Shown: positions 17,186-26,427, counted from the stretch's first letter. The stretch is 53,846 nt of DNA from Microbacterium gubbeenense DSM 15944 (GCF_000422745.1 NZ_AUGQ01000016.1:1-53846), one strand, 5' to 3'. The notes: generated by a model from the sequence alone, not told the origin. A program made the numbers and translations.

Positions 17186-17689
17186 TCAGCCGGGCGCGTC
17201 GGAGTCGTCCTCGGCGCGGTCTTCCCACTCGGCCCGGAGGAACGCGCGTCCCCCGGTCGAGCGAATGTCGGTGTGAAGGTCAGAGCGGGCCGAGATGACC
17301 GGCACGCGGCCCCAGCCCCTTGTCGCGGTGAACGTGCGGCCATCGGCGACCGCCCGCGCGCCGTTCAGAGTGCCGAACCGGTACGAGCCAACGCGCACCT
17401 CGCCGCGGCCGCGCTCCACGGCGATCCGCGTCGGCGTCGCGTTATCGATGTTGGCGAGCAGCACCACGCCGGTGCCGTCGTGGATGACGCCGTTACGGTA
17501 GGTCGTCTTGCCCGTCGGCGTGCCCGCCTCGGCCGGGTTCGGGACAGGCCCAGATGGAGTCTCCCCGGCCTGCAGCTGCACGTCGGTGATCGCCACCTCG
17601 GCACCGTCCGGCAGGTCGACCGCTTGGATGCGGAGGGCGACCCGCCGGACGGCGCGACGCGGCGTGTAGTAGTTCGCGCGCAGCCTCAT
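17186..17689 (-). CDS. Putative minor tail protein
   Basis: A 167-residue beta-rich protein not assigned to a family. Residues about 18-50 contain a RVALRIQAVDLPDGAEVAITD stretch like that of the neighbour at 17686 (both share a xVTDLxLQxGxxxSG theme), suggesting related tail-tip modules. ATG 17689 overlaps the previous stop (ATGA), so the block from 20900 to 17186 is translated as a coupled series. Confidence 0.6.
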   Translation of the reverse strand: MRLRANYYTPRRAVRRVALRIQAVDLPDGAEVAITDVQLQAGETPSGPVPNPAEAGTPTGKTTYRNGVIHDGTGVVLLANIDNATPTRIAVERGRGEVRVGSYRFGTLNGARAVADGRTFTATRGWGRVPVISARSDLHTDIRSTGGRAFLRAEWEDRAEDDSDAPG

Positions 17690-17874
17690 GAGCCGACCGT
17701 CCCCGGTGCCCACGGCAGCTCCGACACGTGCGGAAGCCACCCCGACGCCGCCCCGCCGGGCTGCAGCATAAGGTCGGTGACCGTCGCCTCCGACGAGTCG
17801 GCCCCGTTCGGGATCTCGATGCGGATCCGGACCCGCGCGATACGTCCGGCACCGGGACGGAAACTCGCCTGCAT
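17686..17874 (-). CDS. Small tail-associated protein (62 residues)
   Basis: A short frame with ATG 17874 sharing its A with the TGA of the large tail gene and a stop overlapping the next start. The product (MQASFRPGAGRIARVRIRIE at the N terminus) contains ATVTDLMLQPGGAASGW, resembling ITDVQLQAGETPSG in the next protein, so the two may be a split or duplicated carbohydrate-binding-like module. Confidence 0.55.
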   Translation of the reverse strand: MQASFRPGAGRIARVRIRIEIPNGADSSEATVTDLMLQPGGAASGWLPHVSELPWAPGTVGS

Positions 17875-20800
17875 CAGCTCAACTCCAGCTCGATCGTCTC
17901 CTCGCTCCCGTCGTCGTATTCCACGACGGCGATCGCCCGCACGTCGGGCACCCAGCCCTGCGGGCCGGACGACGTGATGTCGAACGAGAGCGTGTACGCG
18001 TCCCGGTTGTCCGGGCTCACCGTCTGCTCGATCCACCGCTCGCCGGTGCCGGTGAACAGCGCCGAGTAGTCGCCCGTGCCTTGCCCGTTCTCCACGACGG
18101 AGACGCCCTGCCGTGCCCAGTGGTTGAGCCCGTTGTCGAAGCGCCCGTTGAGGAGCAGGTTGAACGGCACGAGGTCGAACGTTGATGCCTGCGACCCGGT
18201 CGAGAGGTTCTCGTCCTCGTCGCTGCTCGAGGAACCGAGCTCGCGGAGCTTGCCGGAGAGGGTGATCGTCGTACGGTCGGGCCGGACGATGTCCCGCTCG
18301 ACCTTCACGATGCGCTGCGCCTCGCGGATGCCCAGTTCGTCGTCGACGACGGTCACGGTGTCCCCGACGTCGAACCGGTCGACTTCCTGGCCGGTCCGGT
18401 ACGAGAGGTCGGCGACGGTGAACTCGTACGAGTAGGACGGCTTCGACCGGTTCGCGAGGGTCGCGTTGACCATCGAGAGCATCCGGTAGGGCGAAGTGCC
18501 CGCCGCGAAGTTGTAAGTCGCCTCGCGCACCTCGTCCGTGTACGTGAAGTCCTCCACGTACGCGCGCCCGCCGTTCACCGCGGCGATCGTGACGCCGTCC
18601 GCGTTGCGTGCGTAGATGCGGGTCACAAGCGACGTTGTGTCGACCACGCGCTGCGACTCGGTCAGCCCGCGCCCGTACAGGAAGGACACGCCCGCGTCGG
18701 CCCCGGAGCGCACGAGCAGCGACACCGTCTTCGCCTGGTTGTTGAACACGAGGTCGCCGCCGTGGTTCGACTGGATCGTGCGCAGCATCTCCAGCGGCGT
18801 CGCACGGTCCTCGATCGTGTAGGTGCGGCGCGTCGAGACGTTGACCGTCGCGACGTCCCATCCCGTGCCCGCCAGAGCATCCGCGAGTGCGTCACCAGGC
18901 AGCGTCTGCCGGTACTCCCGCTCGCTGATCTGCCCCGCGTACGCGAGGTCGTAGAACGCCGCCTCACAGTAGACCTCCATCACAGGAGCGCCCTGCTTGC
19001 GGCCGGTCGTGACGCGGCGCACCCGGTAGGGCTCGCCGACGAACTCGACCGGCTGCTCGTTCCGGATCGCGCCCGCATGGCGGTGCTTCACCGGGACGGA
19101 GAACTCGAACGTCTGCTCGCCGTTCACCTCGCGGATGTCGACCGCGCTCAGCGCGTCGATGATCGCAGCCGCGTCCCCGTCGTCACCGATGATGATCGGC
19201 GACCGCGAGTACGCGGGAATGTCTCGGTCGGGCGCATCCGGCACCGTCACGGCGACGGGGATCGTCGCGCTGTCCGACTGCCCGAAGGAGTCGGTCACGG
19301 TCACCGCAACGCCCGCCGACCCTGCGTCGAAGCCCGCGCCGATCGTGAGCGTGGACCCCTCGAGCATGACGTTGATGACGCCGTCGGGGTCGTCCTCCTC
19401 GGCGCTCCACGTGAGCGCGCCCGTGCCCGTCGCGGTGAGGTCGATTACCTCCGCTGCGCCCGCGTCGAGCGCGACGGACGACGGCACATCGATCACGGGA
19501 GGATCGGGAACGATGCCCGCCACCGTGACCGAGAACGCCTGCGATGCGTCCTGGCCGTCGTCGTCTGTCGCCGTGGCCGTCACGACGGCCTCGCCCACGG
19601 TGAGACCGCGGAGCGTGAGCGTCGCCCCCTCCACGGCGACCGATGCCACCGAGGGATCCGTCGACACGGCCGAGAACGTGATCGGGGCGATGCCTCCGGT
19701 TGCGTCCAGGCCGACAGTGACGGTGTCGCCCTCGTCGACGTGCTGGTCATCGATCGCGGCGAGAGCGAGCGGATCGGCCTCGGGGATCTCGAACTCGATG
19801 CCGTCGAACGCACCCGCCCCGCTGCGCGAGTACACATAGAAGCGGACGAGACCGTCGAACTCCTCGGGGAGGTTGTTCTCCGAGGCCGTCGACGAGTCGT
19901 CCCACGTCGCCCCGCCATCGGTCGACGTTTCCGGCCGCACGGTGTGCCCCGCTCCAGGCGACAGCGGGTAGCTCGGCTTCCGCTGCCAACGCAGACGCTC
20001 GGCGCTCGTGTACCACCCGAACCCGCCGTCCGACGAGCGAGTCACGCCCTCATCGGTCACGTCCAGCTCGTCGGCGTTACCCAGCCGCTGCGCGTCCGCC
20101 CCGATCGAACGGTGCACGAGGTCGAGGAACGCGTCCGGGTCCCACGTCTCCGAGTCGGCACGGGCGACGAAGAACTCGTCGAACTGGCCGCCCGTGTAGT
20201 AGTCGGCGATCGGGAGCCCGAACACGACCGGCGACTTCTCGCATGCCGCGTTCGGGATGCCGTCGATCGAACGAACCGGAGACGCCCACGCGCGGTCACC
20301 CTCGTAGTCGATCGTGAGGACCTGCGATGTCCGGTTGTCGAGGTCGACAACCTGCGCGACCCACTGCGGCGTAAACACCGCGCCCCACGGCGCGTCCTCG
20401 CCCTGGTCGAGGATGAGCGCCCCGTCGGCGTCGTAAACCTGGTGGCGCAGTCGCCCCGTGTTGTACGTCGACAGGTACGCCAGCGGCTCACCAGCACCGC
20501 TCGACGCCACGTTCTCGCGCGTCGAGATGTACGGGTTGAACGCCATCGTGTAGTTGTGGGCGAGCCACAGCCCCATCACCATGACGCCCGACGTCGGCCA
20601 GATGTCATCGACGCCCGAGTTCACAGCAATGTAGTACGACCGCTGCGAGGCCGGGTTCACCGTGTTCAGGTTCACCTCGTCGCCTCGATACCCAGGAGTC
20701 TCCGACACGCTCGAGGCGTCGGCGTCGACGTAGCGCACCGCAGTGGTGTGCCCTCCGGCCTCGTCGACGTACTGGCGCGACGAGGACGTCGTCTTGCTGA

Positions 20801-20900
20801 ACCGAGACCGCATGAGCAGGCGCATCTCGAGGCCGAGCCTCGACGCGTCCACCGGCCACTCGCCCGACCAGGCCAGGCGGTTATCGAACAGCTTCGGCAT
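17874..20900 (-). CDS. Large tail-tip protein (prophage-tail / Gp37-like) with Ig-like domains
   Basis: A 1008-residue mosaic. Residues 1-330 resemble a LamG-like or receptor-binding region; about 370-630 hold two BIG/cadherin-like beta domains (ATATDDDGQDASQAFSVTVA, VAVTVTDSFGQSDSATIPVA); about 640-950 resemble the siphovirus prophage-tail/ReqiPepy6 Gp37 family, with DIREVNGEQTFEFSVPV and FDVGDTVTVVDDELGIREAQ. In this family the conserved part attaches to the distal tail protein and the rest touches the host. ATG 20900 has GGGAGGC upstream. Possible endopeptidase activity is not demonstrated. Confidence 0.7.
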   Translation of the reverse strand: MPKLFDNRLAWSGEWPVDASRLGLEMRLLMRSRFSKTTSSSRQYVDEAGGHTTAVRYVDADASSVSETPGYRGDEVNLNTVNPASQRSYYIAVNSGVDDIWPTSGVMVMGLWLAHNYTMAFNPYISTRENVASSGAGEPLAYLSTYNTGRLRHQVYDADGALILDQGEDAPWGAVFTPQWVAQVVDLDNRTSQVLTIDYEGDRAWASPVRSIDGIPNAACEKSPVVFGLPIADYYTGGQFDEFFVARADSETWDPDAFLDLVHRSIGADAQRLGNADELDVTDEGVTRSSDGGFGWYTSAERLRWQRKPSYPLSPGAGHTVRPETSTDGGATWDDSSTASENNLPEEFDGLVRFYVYSRSGAGAFDGIEFEIPEADPLALAAIDDQHVDEGDTVTVGLDATGGIAPITFSAVSTDPSVASVAVEGATLTLRGLTVGEAVVTATATDDDGQDASQAFSVTVAGIVPDPPVIDVPSSVALDAGAAEVIDLTATGTGALTWSAEEDDPDGVINVMLEGSTLTIGAGFDAGSAGVAVTVTDSFGQSDSATIPVAVTVPDAPDRDIPAYSRSPIIIGDDGDAAAIIDALSAVDIREVNGEQTFEFSVPVKHRHAGAIRNEQPVEFVGEPYRVRRVTTGRKQGAPVMEVYCEAAFYDLAYAGQISEREYRQTLPGDALADALAGTGWDVATVNVSTRRTYTIEDRATPLEMLRTIQSNHGGDLVFNNQAKTVSLLVRSGADAGVSFLYGRGLTESQRVVDTTSLVTRIYARNADGVTIAAVNGGRAYVEDFTYTDEVREATYNFAAGTSPYRMLSMVNATLANRSKPSYSYEFTVADLSYRTGQEVDRFDVGDTVTVVDDELGIREAQRIVKVERDIVRPDRTTITLSGKLRELGSSSSDEDENLSTGSQASTFDLVPFNLLLNGRFDNGLNHWARQGVSVVENGQGTGDYSALFTGTGERWIEQTVSPDNRDAYTLSFDITSSGPQGWVPDVRAIAVVEYDDGSEETIELELS

Positions 20901-20926
20901 GGTGCCTCCCGTGGCTCGGCCGGAGG

Positions 20927-21703
20927 TCACTGCCTCCGGGAGTTTGCGAACAGCGCTGCGGCGGACACGGTCCCGGTCGCCGCGACGCGGAATCTCGTCT
21001 CCTCGTTCGGCCACAGCACGGGCCGGTCGAGGGTCGACATGGACCGCACCGACGAAGCGACCTTCCGGTTACCGGACCAGCGCCCGAAGTCGAACGTGTC
21101 CCAATCCAGGCGAAGGACCTGCCCAGATGAGAGCGGGCCGGACACCTGCACCGAGACGTCACCGACCTCGACGGTGACGTGCTCGTTCGCGGCGATCGTG
21201 CCGCGCACCTCGACCGTGGGGAACGATCGTGCGTTGCCCTCGCGGCGGGTGATGTTCCGTGTGCCCGCCGACGTGTACGACCACGACTCGTCCTCGACGA
21301 GGCGGCCGTACCCCGACAGCGCGTCAAATACGACATCGCCACGGAGCTGGAAGCCGAGGCCGTGGTCCCACGTCAGCCGCTCCCAGTCGATACCGACGGA
21401 CGCGATCGCCGTCCAGTACCAGTCAGGAGCGGCGTCGACGCCGAGCCGCCGCTCCCCGCGGGCGGGATCGAGGGCGAGAATGAGGCCGTCGCGGTGGGCC
21501 GCGACCTCCTCCGGGGACGACCCCCGGATGATCACGTCGAACTCGAACTGCGTACTCGACCGTGTCGCACCCGCAAGGATCAGCCCGTCGGTGCCCGGAG
21601 CCTCGAGCGTTTCCAGCCCGAGGCCCCCGAGCGACGGATACGTCCGAAGCGTCGCGATGAGACCGAGAGAGTCCGAGTTGAAGTTGCCGAACGTGAAGCT
21701 CAC
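20927..21703 (-). CDS. Distal tail protein (Sipho_tail / Dit family)
   Basis: A 258-residue protein with features of the siphovirus distal tail family: an N-terminal beta domain (GLGLETLEAPGTDG), FEFDVIIRGSSPEEVAAHRDGL, and a galectin-like C-terminal half. Dit forms the hexameric hub joining tail tube to tip. It follows the tape-measure gene as expected, and GTG 21703 overlaps the tape-measure stop. Confidence 0.8.
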   Translation of the reverse strand: MSFTFGNFNSDSLGLIATLRTYPSLGGLGLETLEAPGTDGLILAGATRSSTQFEFDVIIRGSSPEEVAAHRDGLILALDPARGERRLGVDAAPDWYWTAIASVGIDWERLTWDHGLGFQLRGDVVFDALSGYGRLVEDESWSYTSAGTRNITRREGNARSFPTVEVRGTIAANEHVTVEVGDVSVQVSGPLSSGQVLRLDWDTFDFGRWSGNRKVASSVRSMSTLDRPVLWPNEETRFRVAATGTVSAAALFANSRRQ

Positions 21704-24003
21704 GCCGTCACCGCCCCTCCGAGATTGACCTTCCCCTGCGCCCGCTCGGCGCGCTCGGCGCGCTCGTACAGCGCGCGCGAGACCTCATCGACGCGCTGCT
21801 CGCTATCGACCGTCATGTGTTCAACGTGCACGAGCGGCCCTTGCACGGTCGTGCCCGAGCCGCCCTCGCCGCTGAGGCCTTCTTCCAGCGCCCGGTTCAT
21901 CAGGCCGGTGTCGACAACAGACTCCGGCCGCCCCGCCTCGGCGAGCACCGCGAGGGTGCCGCCAGAGCGCGGCAGCACCGTTGCGCCCTTCGCGAGGTAC
22001 GGGATCTGCGGAATCGACAGGCCCCACGTCTGGCCGCCAACGATCGGCACCCAGTCCGGGATGCTCACGCTCAGCGAGTTCAGGCCGCTGATCGCGCCGT
22101 TGATGAGCCCGATGATGCCGTTCACCGGTGCCTTGACAGCGCCGAGCACGGCGTTGAACGCCGTCTCCGCGAAGCCCGCGAGACCCCCGAAGATCGATTC
22201 GAAGAAACTTCCGATGCCCGACCAGAGGCCGTTCCACCAGGAAGCGATCCCGTCGCCGATGCCGCGGATGCCTGCGGCGAACCCGCCGAAGATATCCATC
22301 ACCCAACCGACGAACCCGTTCCACGTGTCGGTCACGAAGCCCGAGATGCCGGACCACAGACCGTTCCACCAGGAGGCGATCTGGTCGCCGACGATGATCA
22401 CGCCGAGCATGAACAGGCGGAACTTCTCCTCGACCCAGGAGGTGAAGCCCTCCCAGGTGTCGCGCACGAAGTTGCCGATGCCCGACCAGAGGCCGTTCCA
22501 CCAGTCAGAGATTGCCTGTCCGATCGCGCGAACGCCAGACAGGAAGCCCTGAAACTTCGACTCCACCCATGAGGTAAAGCCGTTCCAGGTGTCCTGGATC
22601 CACTGGCCGACGGCGGACCAGAGGCCGTTCCACCACGACAGGAAGCCCTCGCCGACCGAGACGACCCAGTCGATGAAGCCCGACCAGATGCCGGTGATGA
22701 ACGCCACGACCTCGTCCCAGTTCATGACGAGCGCGACGACGGCCGCGATCAGCGCCATGATGCCGACGATGATCCACGTCACCGGGTTGGCGAGCAGCGC
22801 GACCGTCGACGCCCAGATCGACGCCGTCCAGGCGACCATCGCCGCGACCAGCGTCACGCCGATCACGCCCGCAATAACACCGATCGTCGTGGTGTTCTGC
22901 GAGACCCATTCGCCGAGCGCCTGCAGCGTCGGCATCGCCGCCGTCAGCCCGTCCGACAGCGCCTGGAAGATCCCGGTCGCGAGCGGCTCGATCGCCGTCA
23001 TCGCGGTGTTCATCGTCTGCTGCCACCGCTCGGAGAAGCTCATCTGCTCCTCGCCGGTCTCCCGGATCAGACCGGCAGAGCCCGACAGCGCACCGTCGAG
23101 GTCCTCCAGCGCGAACGACCCGTTACGGATCGCGGTCGTCATCCGCTGCGCGCCCTCCGCACCGAACACGTCGGTCGCGAGCGCGAGCGCCTCGGTGCTG
23201 GTCTCCGCCTCGGCGATCGCAGACACGGTCCGGCCGAGCTCAGCCTGCACGTCCTTGCCCTCGCCCGCCCAGTCACGGAACGACTTGTTGAGGCCGGGCA
23301 TGATGCGCGAGACATCGAGACCGGATTTCTGCAGCGACCCGAACAGCACCGCCGACTCCTCCATCGAGAAGCCCGCGTTCTGCAGCACCGAACCATAGGT
23401 GTTGAGCTGGCCGATGAGCCCGCCGAGCCCGACGCCGTAGTCCTGCGTGACCTTGAACAGGCCGTCGAGCGACTCCGCGCCGGTATCCGCGTCAAGGCTC
23501 CACTGGTTCAGCGCCTGCCCGTACGCCTCCGCGTTCGCGACGCCGTCCTCACCGAGCAGCCGAGACGACTCGAGCACCTGCGTTGACAGGTTCTCCAGCG
23601 ACTTGCCCGACTCGCCCGTGTAGGTGTTCAGAGCCGCGATTGCGTCGCCCGCGGTGCCGAACTCGATCGGGATCGTCTTACCGACTTCCTTCGCCGATTC
23701 GACGAGCCCGTCCAGCGCCCTCCCCGACGCGCCAGTTCCGGTGCGGATCTGGTCCGTGACCTGGTCGAACGTGTCGCCCACGGAGTAGAGGCCCTTGAAC
23801 GCGCCGACGACCGCGCCTCCGATCGCCGCGACGCCGATCGCCTTCTTGACGCGCGATGACCAGCCCTTCCCGGCCTTCGTACCCTCCTTCTCGGCGGCCG
23901 CCGTCCCCGGAGCGAGGGACTTCACGATGCTGTCGGTCGCGCCCTCCATCGACGGCACGAGGCGCACCCACGCAGTAGCCAGTTCGACACCCTGACCAGC
24001 CAT
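21700..24003 (-). CDS. Tape measure protein
   Basis: A 767-residue TP901-type tape measure that sets tail length and helps DNA ejection. N-terminal helices (about 1-340, including FDQVTDQIRTGTGASG) are followed by hydrophobic segments (about 375-420) and four repeats of about 44 residues containing SWWNGLWSGI and DTWNGF, then a conserved tail end. The repeats fall exactly 132 bp apart in DNA. At roughly 1.5 angstrom per residue the tail would be about 115 nm. Confidence 0.93.
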   Translation of the reverse strand: MAGQGVELATAWVRLVPSMEGATDSIVKSLAPGTAAAEKEGTKAGKGWSSRVKKAIGVAAIGGAVVGAFKGLYSVGDTFDQVTDQIRTGTGASGRALDGLVESAKEVGKTIPIEFGTAGDAIAALNTYTGESGKSLENLSTQVLESSRLLGEDGVANAEAYGQALNQWSLDADTGAESLDGLFKVTQDYGVGLGGLIGQLNTYGSVLQNAGFSMEESAVLFGSLQKSGLDVSRIMPGLNKSFRDWAGEGKDVQAELGRTVSAIAEAETSTEALALATDVFGAEGAQRMTTAIRNGSFALEDLDGALSGSAGLIRETGEEQMSFSERWQQTMNTAMTAIEPLATGIFQALSDGLTAAMPTLQALGEWVSQNTTTIGVIAGVIGVTLVAAMVAWTASIWASTVALLANPVTWIIVGIMALIAAVVALVMNWDEVVAFITGIWSGFIDWVVSVGEGFLSWWNGLWSAVGQWIQDTWNGFTSWVESKFQGFLSGVRAIGQAISDWWNGLWSGIGNFVRDTWEGFTSWVEEKFRLFMLGVIIVGDQIASWWNGLWSGISGFVTDTWNGFVGWVMDIFGGFAAGIRGIGDGIASWWNGLWSGIGSFFESIFGGLAGFAETAFNAVLGAVKAPVNGIIGLINGAISGLNSLSVSIPDWVPIVGGQTWGLSIPQIPYLAKGATVLPRSGGTLAVLAEAGRPESVVDTGLMNRALEEGLSGEGGSGTTVQGPLVHVEHMTVDSEQRVDEVSRALYERAERAERAQGKVNLGGAVTA

Positions 24004-24006
24004 GAC

Positions 24007-24671
24007 TCACCCCCGCTTCTGGCGTTTGGATTCCCACCAGTCGTTGAACTTGCTCAGCGCGATCGGCTTCGAGCCGAACTTCCGGCCGCGAGGCTTCTCC
24101 CACGGCCGCTGGAACGGCTTCGGCTTCGGCGCGTGCTTCTTGCCCGCGCGCTGCCAGTTGCCGATCTGCAACAGATCGATGAGCGCGGCGAGCAGCTGGT
24201 CGGTGACCGACCAGCGCTCGCCATGCACGGCGCGCGCTGTCGCCGTCTCCGGGTCCCGTTGGAACCGGCGCACCATGACGAGCAGGTCTCGCCATGAGAA
24301 CGAGCCGCCGACCTCCGACAGCCGCCAGCCGCGGTCCAGGAGGTCGGCCTCGACGGCCTCGTAGTGCTCGTCGATCAGCTCGACGAGGCCGAAGATTCCC
24401 CCAGGCTGATCCCCGAGTCCTTCTGCCACTCGCTGATGAACTCCTTGACGTACTTCACCGGCACGTCCTTCATCGCCGTGCCGAGCCCCGGCGAGACCTC
24501 GTCCAGGACCGTGTACACGCCGCCCTCGACGTCGTCGGCCTCGGAGAAGCGCTGCACCTGCGCGCCGGTCATGTACTCGGCCTTCGGGAGCAGGAACGTG
24601 CTGCCGTCGACCTCAACATCGAACTTGTTCTGATCGAGCGACTTCTTCCAGTCGGGCACCTTGTAGCCCAT
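24007..24671 (-). CDS. Tail assembly chaperone, GT-type frameshift product
   Basis: The upstream frame (24375-24671) and a second frame ending at 24007 overlap, the second being one base back. A GGGGGAA heptamer (minus strand, 24402-24396), in register G GGG GAA in the first frame, would let ribosomes slip -1 and make a fusion of about 220 residues. The extension runs through GIFGLVELIDEHYEA and ends in a basic region (GKKHAPKPKPFQRPW). Such lambda G/GT-like proteins coat the tape measure during assembly. GTG 24429 could start the second frame alone, but has no good ribosome-binding site. Confidence 0.75.
24375..24671 (-). CDS. Tail assembly chaperone, G-type product
   Basis: A 98-residue protein starting at MGYKVPDWKK (ATG 24671, with GGAGG upstream) and ending LGESSASSS. 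It lies between major tail protein and tape measure, the usual place of the G protein. It is the unshifted product of the pair; most ribosomes should make this form. I see no recognisable catalytic motif. Confidence 0.75.
   Translation of the reverse strand: MGYKVPDWKKSLDQNKFDVEVDGSTFLLPKAEYMTGAQVQRFSEADDVEGGVYTVLDEVSPGLGTAMKDVPVKYVKEFISEWQKDSGISLGESSASSS
24396..24402 (-). promoter_or_regulatory. Programmed -1 frameshift site
   Basis: GGGGGAA on the minus strand, in the overlap of the two chaperone frames and in correct phase for a -1 slip. This heptamer is a known tail-chaperone slippery sequence of actinobacteriophages. It lies 19 bases before the first-frame stop. Confidence 0.7.
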
Positions 24672-24710
24672 GAGGAACCTCCAAGTAGTCAGGTGGGGAA
24701 CGGGGAACAG

Positions 24711-24749
24711 CAGCGCCCCCGGCCGGTTCCCCATCGGCCGAGGGCGCTG
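24711..24749 (-). terminator. Attenuator-like hairpin after the major tail gene
   Basis: A 15-bp stem (24711-24725 with 24735-24749, one G-U pair on the minus-strand transcript) and a 9-nt loop lies 11 bases past the major tail stop. Such hairpins reduce transcription into chaperone and tape-measure genes, whose products are needed in fewer copies. Confidence 0.65.
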
Positions 24750-24760
24750 GTCTCAACGGA

Positions 24761-25363
24761 TTACGACTCGGGGTCGGGCGCGGATGCGCTCACGACGCCG
24801 TCGTCCGTGAAGATGTAGATCGACTTGCCCGCCTTGTCCGGGTACGTCGACAGCGTCACCGGCAGAGTGACCGCAGCGGACGCCTGCAGCGGGATCTCGC
24901 CGCGCTCGGTGACCTGCCCGTGAGGCACCATCACGAGCGCGCGCCGGTCGCCGTCCTTGAGCTTGAAGTACCAGGCCTTGATCGGCCGAACCTCGCCGGA
25001 GATCGCCGCGCGCACCTGCGTGCCGTGCTCCGCGGTCGCCTCGGTCACCTCGACGTTGTCGTCGCCCATGTAGTTCTTGAGCGCACCGACCGACAGCTCG
25101 AGGTGGGTCCACGCGATCGTGCCGTCGAACTCCGTCAGGATCCGGCGGATCACGTTCAGCGCCCAGTCCTTGATCGTCTCCGTCGATTCGGACGGCGTGA
25201 TCGTGACGCCGTCCTCGTTGACGTAGCCGGAGTCCTCGAGGCCTTCGATCTCGACGTCGTCGATCGTGGCGGGGATGACGTCGGTCTCCTCGCCGGTGAG
25301 GATCGCGCCCGTGACCGACTGGTCGGGCGCGCCAATGAACACGTTCTTGCTGTTGACGCTCAT
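24761..25363 (-). CDS. Major tail protein
   Basis: A 200-residue beta-rich protein that forms the tail tube. The pattern MSVNSKNVFIGAPDQSVTGAI, an acidic middle, and a C-terminal LPVTLSTYPDKAGKSIYIF is typical of actinophage major tail proteins, and it sits between the tail terminator and the chaperones. The strong hairpin downstream fits high expression. Confidence 0.82.
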   Translation of the reverse strand: MSVNSKNVFIGAPDQSVTGAILTGEETDVIPATIDDVEIEGLEDSGYVNEDGVTITPSESTETIKDWALNVIRRILTEFDGTIAWTHLELSVGALKNYMGDDNVEVTEATAEHGTQVRAAISGEVRPIKAWYFKLKDGDRRALVMVPHGQVTERGEIPLQASAAVTLPVTLSTYPDKAGKSIYIFTDDGVVSASAPDPES

Positions 25364-25430
25364 GGAGCGCTCCTTTCAGGCGTGCGAAACGCGCCCCCGA
25401 GCCGGGGACGCGCAGAGTGTGGGGAACGGA

Positions 25431-25826
25431 TCAGACGCGCTCGCGGCGCAGATCAGCGCTCACGGTCGCGGAGAAGCGGAATCGATCGGGCACGTTCGGG
25501 TCCGGGAGGTTCGCGGGCAACGAGCCAGCACGAACCCCATAACAGACGACGCCGCCAACGGAGCCCGCCCGCCCCGCAGCCTGCAGGTGCGCGATCATCT
25601 CCGCGCAGATGCGCCGGGCGCGCGTCTCGGTCTCGGCGAACCCCTCGAGCGCGAGCGTCGCGCTATCGGTCACGAGGTCGCGTTCAGCGCCGCCCGCCCC
25701 GACGACCCGCCCGAACTCGGCCGGACGCGGCCGCGGGATCCGAGTCCCCACCGGGACCGACATGCGCGCCGAAAGTTCATCGACAACCGCGACCTCGTCA
25801 TCGGCCGGAAGCAATACGTCGGGCAC
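25431..25826 (-). CDS. Putative tail terminator
   Basis: A 131-residue alpha/beta protein (MPDVLLPADDEVAVVDELSA at the N terminus, DRFRFSATVSADLR at the end). Position directly before the major tail protein and the length fit the tail terminator that caps the tube and joins it to the head. No diagnostic motif was seen, so the call is by gene order. Confidence 0.65.
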   Translation of the reverse strand: MPDVLLPADDEVAVVDELSARMSVPVGTRIPRPRPAEFGRVVGAGGAERDLVTDSATLALEGFAETETRARRICAEMIAHLQAAGRAGSVGGVVCYGVRAGSLPANLPDPNVPDRFRFSATVSADLRRERV

Positions 25827-25829
25827 GAG

Positions 25830-26084
25830 TCACCTCCCGGCGTCGATCGCGCGCGTCAGCGTCCGGCCCTCGGCCTCGGCCTTCCGCGCGTCGAACGTGG
25901 CAGTGTTGACGAACGCGACCACACGATCGCGGTTCCGGGTCACCTCGACCTCGTGACCCTCGCCCGCGGCTCCCGAGATGCGCTCGGCGCGCGCGGCCAG
26001 GTCATCCTGCACTGCCTGCGAGAGCAGCAGCTCGGCGAAGCCCTTCGGGTTCCTCTCAATACGGAGCCCCTTGATGTTTGCCAC
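25830..26084 (-). CDS. Putative neck / HK97 gp10-like protein
   Basis: An 84-residue protein beginning MANIKGLRIERNPKGFAELL, with a helix followed by EVEVTRNRDRVVAFVNT. Size and place between a head-tail stopper and tail terminator match gp10-type neck proteins of HK97-like phages. Family assignment is by position and shape. Confidence 0.6.
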   Translation of the reverse strand: MANIKGLRIERNPKGFAELLLSQAVQDDLAARAERISGAAGEGHEVEVTRNRDRVVAFVNTATFDARKAEAEGRTLTRAIDAGR

Positions 26085-26085
26085 G

Positions 26086-26427
26086 TCATCCCTCCCAACG
26101 GACTAGTTGAACGATGCAATGCGATGTGCGGGCAGACGGCCCCGGCTGGCGCAACACGCCACCATCGATGACGTGCACCTCGCCGAACAGCCGCACCCGG
26201 TCGGTTGCCGCGAGATCCGCGTCGAGCGGGCCGCGCAGCGCGTACGCCGTCGATGACCCGTCCCGGTTGGTCCGGTCCTCCGTGGCCGCCGCGGTATCGA
26301 CCGCCCACCCGTCGAGCGGTGACTCGACTGCCGCGGCCCAGTCGCGAGCCTGGTTGCCGCGCCCGTCGTCGACGAGCGGCGCGCGCAGGCGCACGATGTC
26401 ATGCCGCGCGATCCGCCCGCCGATCAC
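26086..26427 (-). CDS. Head-tail connector (stopper-like)
   Basis: A 113-residue protein with a beta-rich fold (DIVRLRAPLVDDGRGNQARDW, DRVRLFGEVHVIDGG), as seen in head-closure or stopper proteins of siphoviruses. It overlaps the previous gene by four bases. Assignment by gene order and length. Confidence 0.65.
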   Translation of the reverse strand: MIGGRIARHDIVRLRAPLVDDGRGNQARDWAAAVESPLDGWAVDTAAATEDRTNRDGSSTAYALRGPLDADLAATDRVRLFGEVHVIDGGVLRQPGPSARTSHCIVQLVRWEG

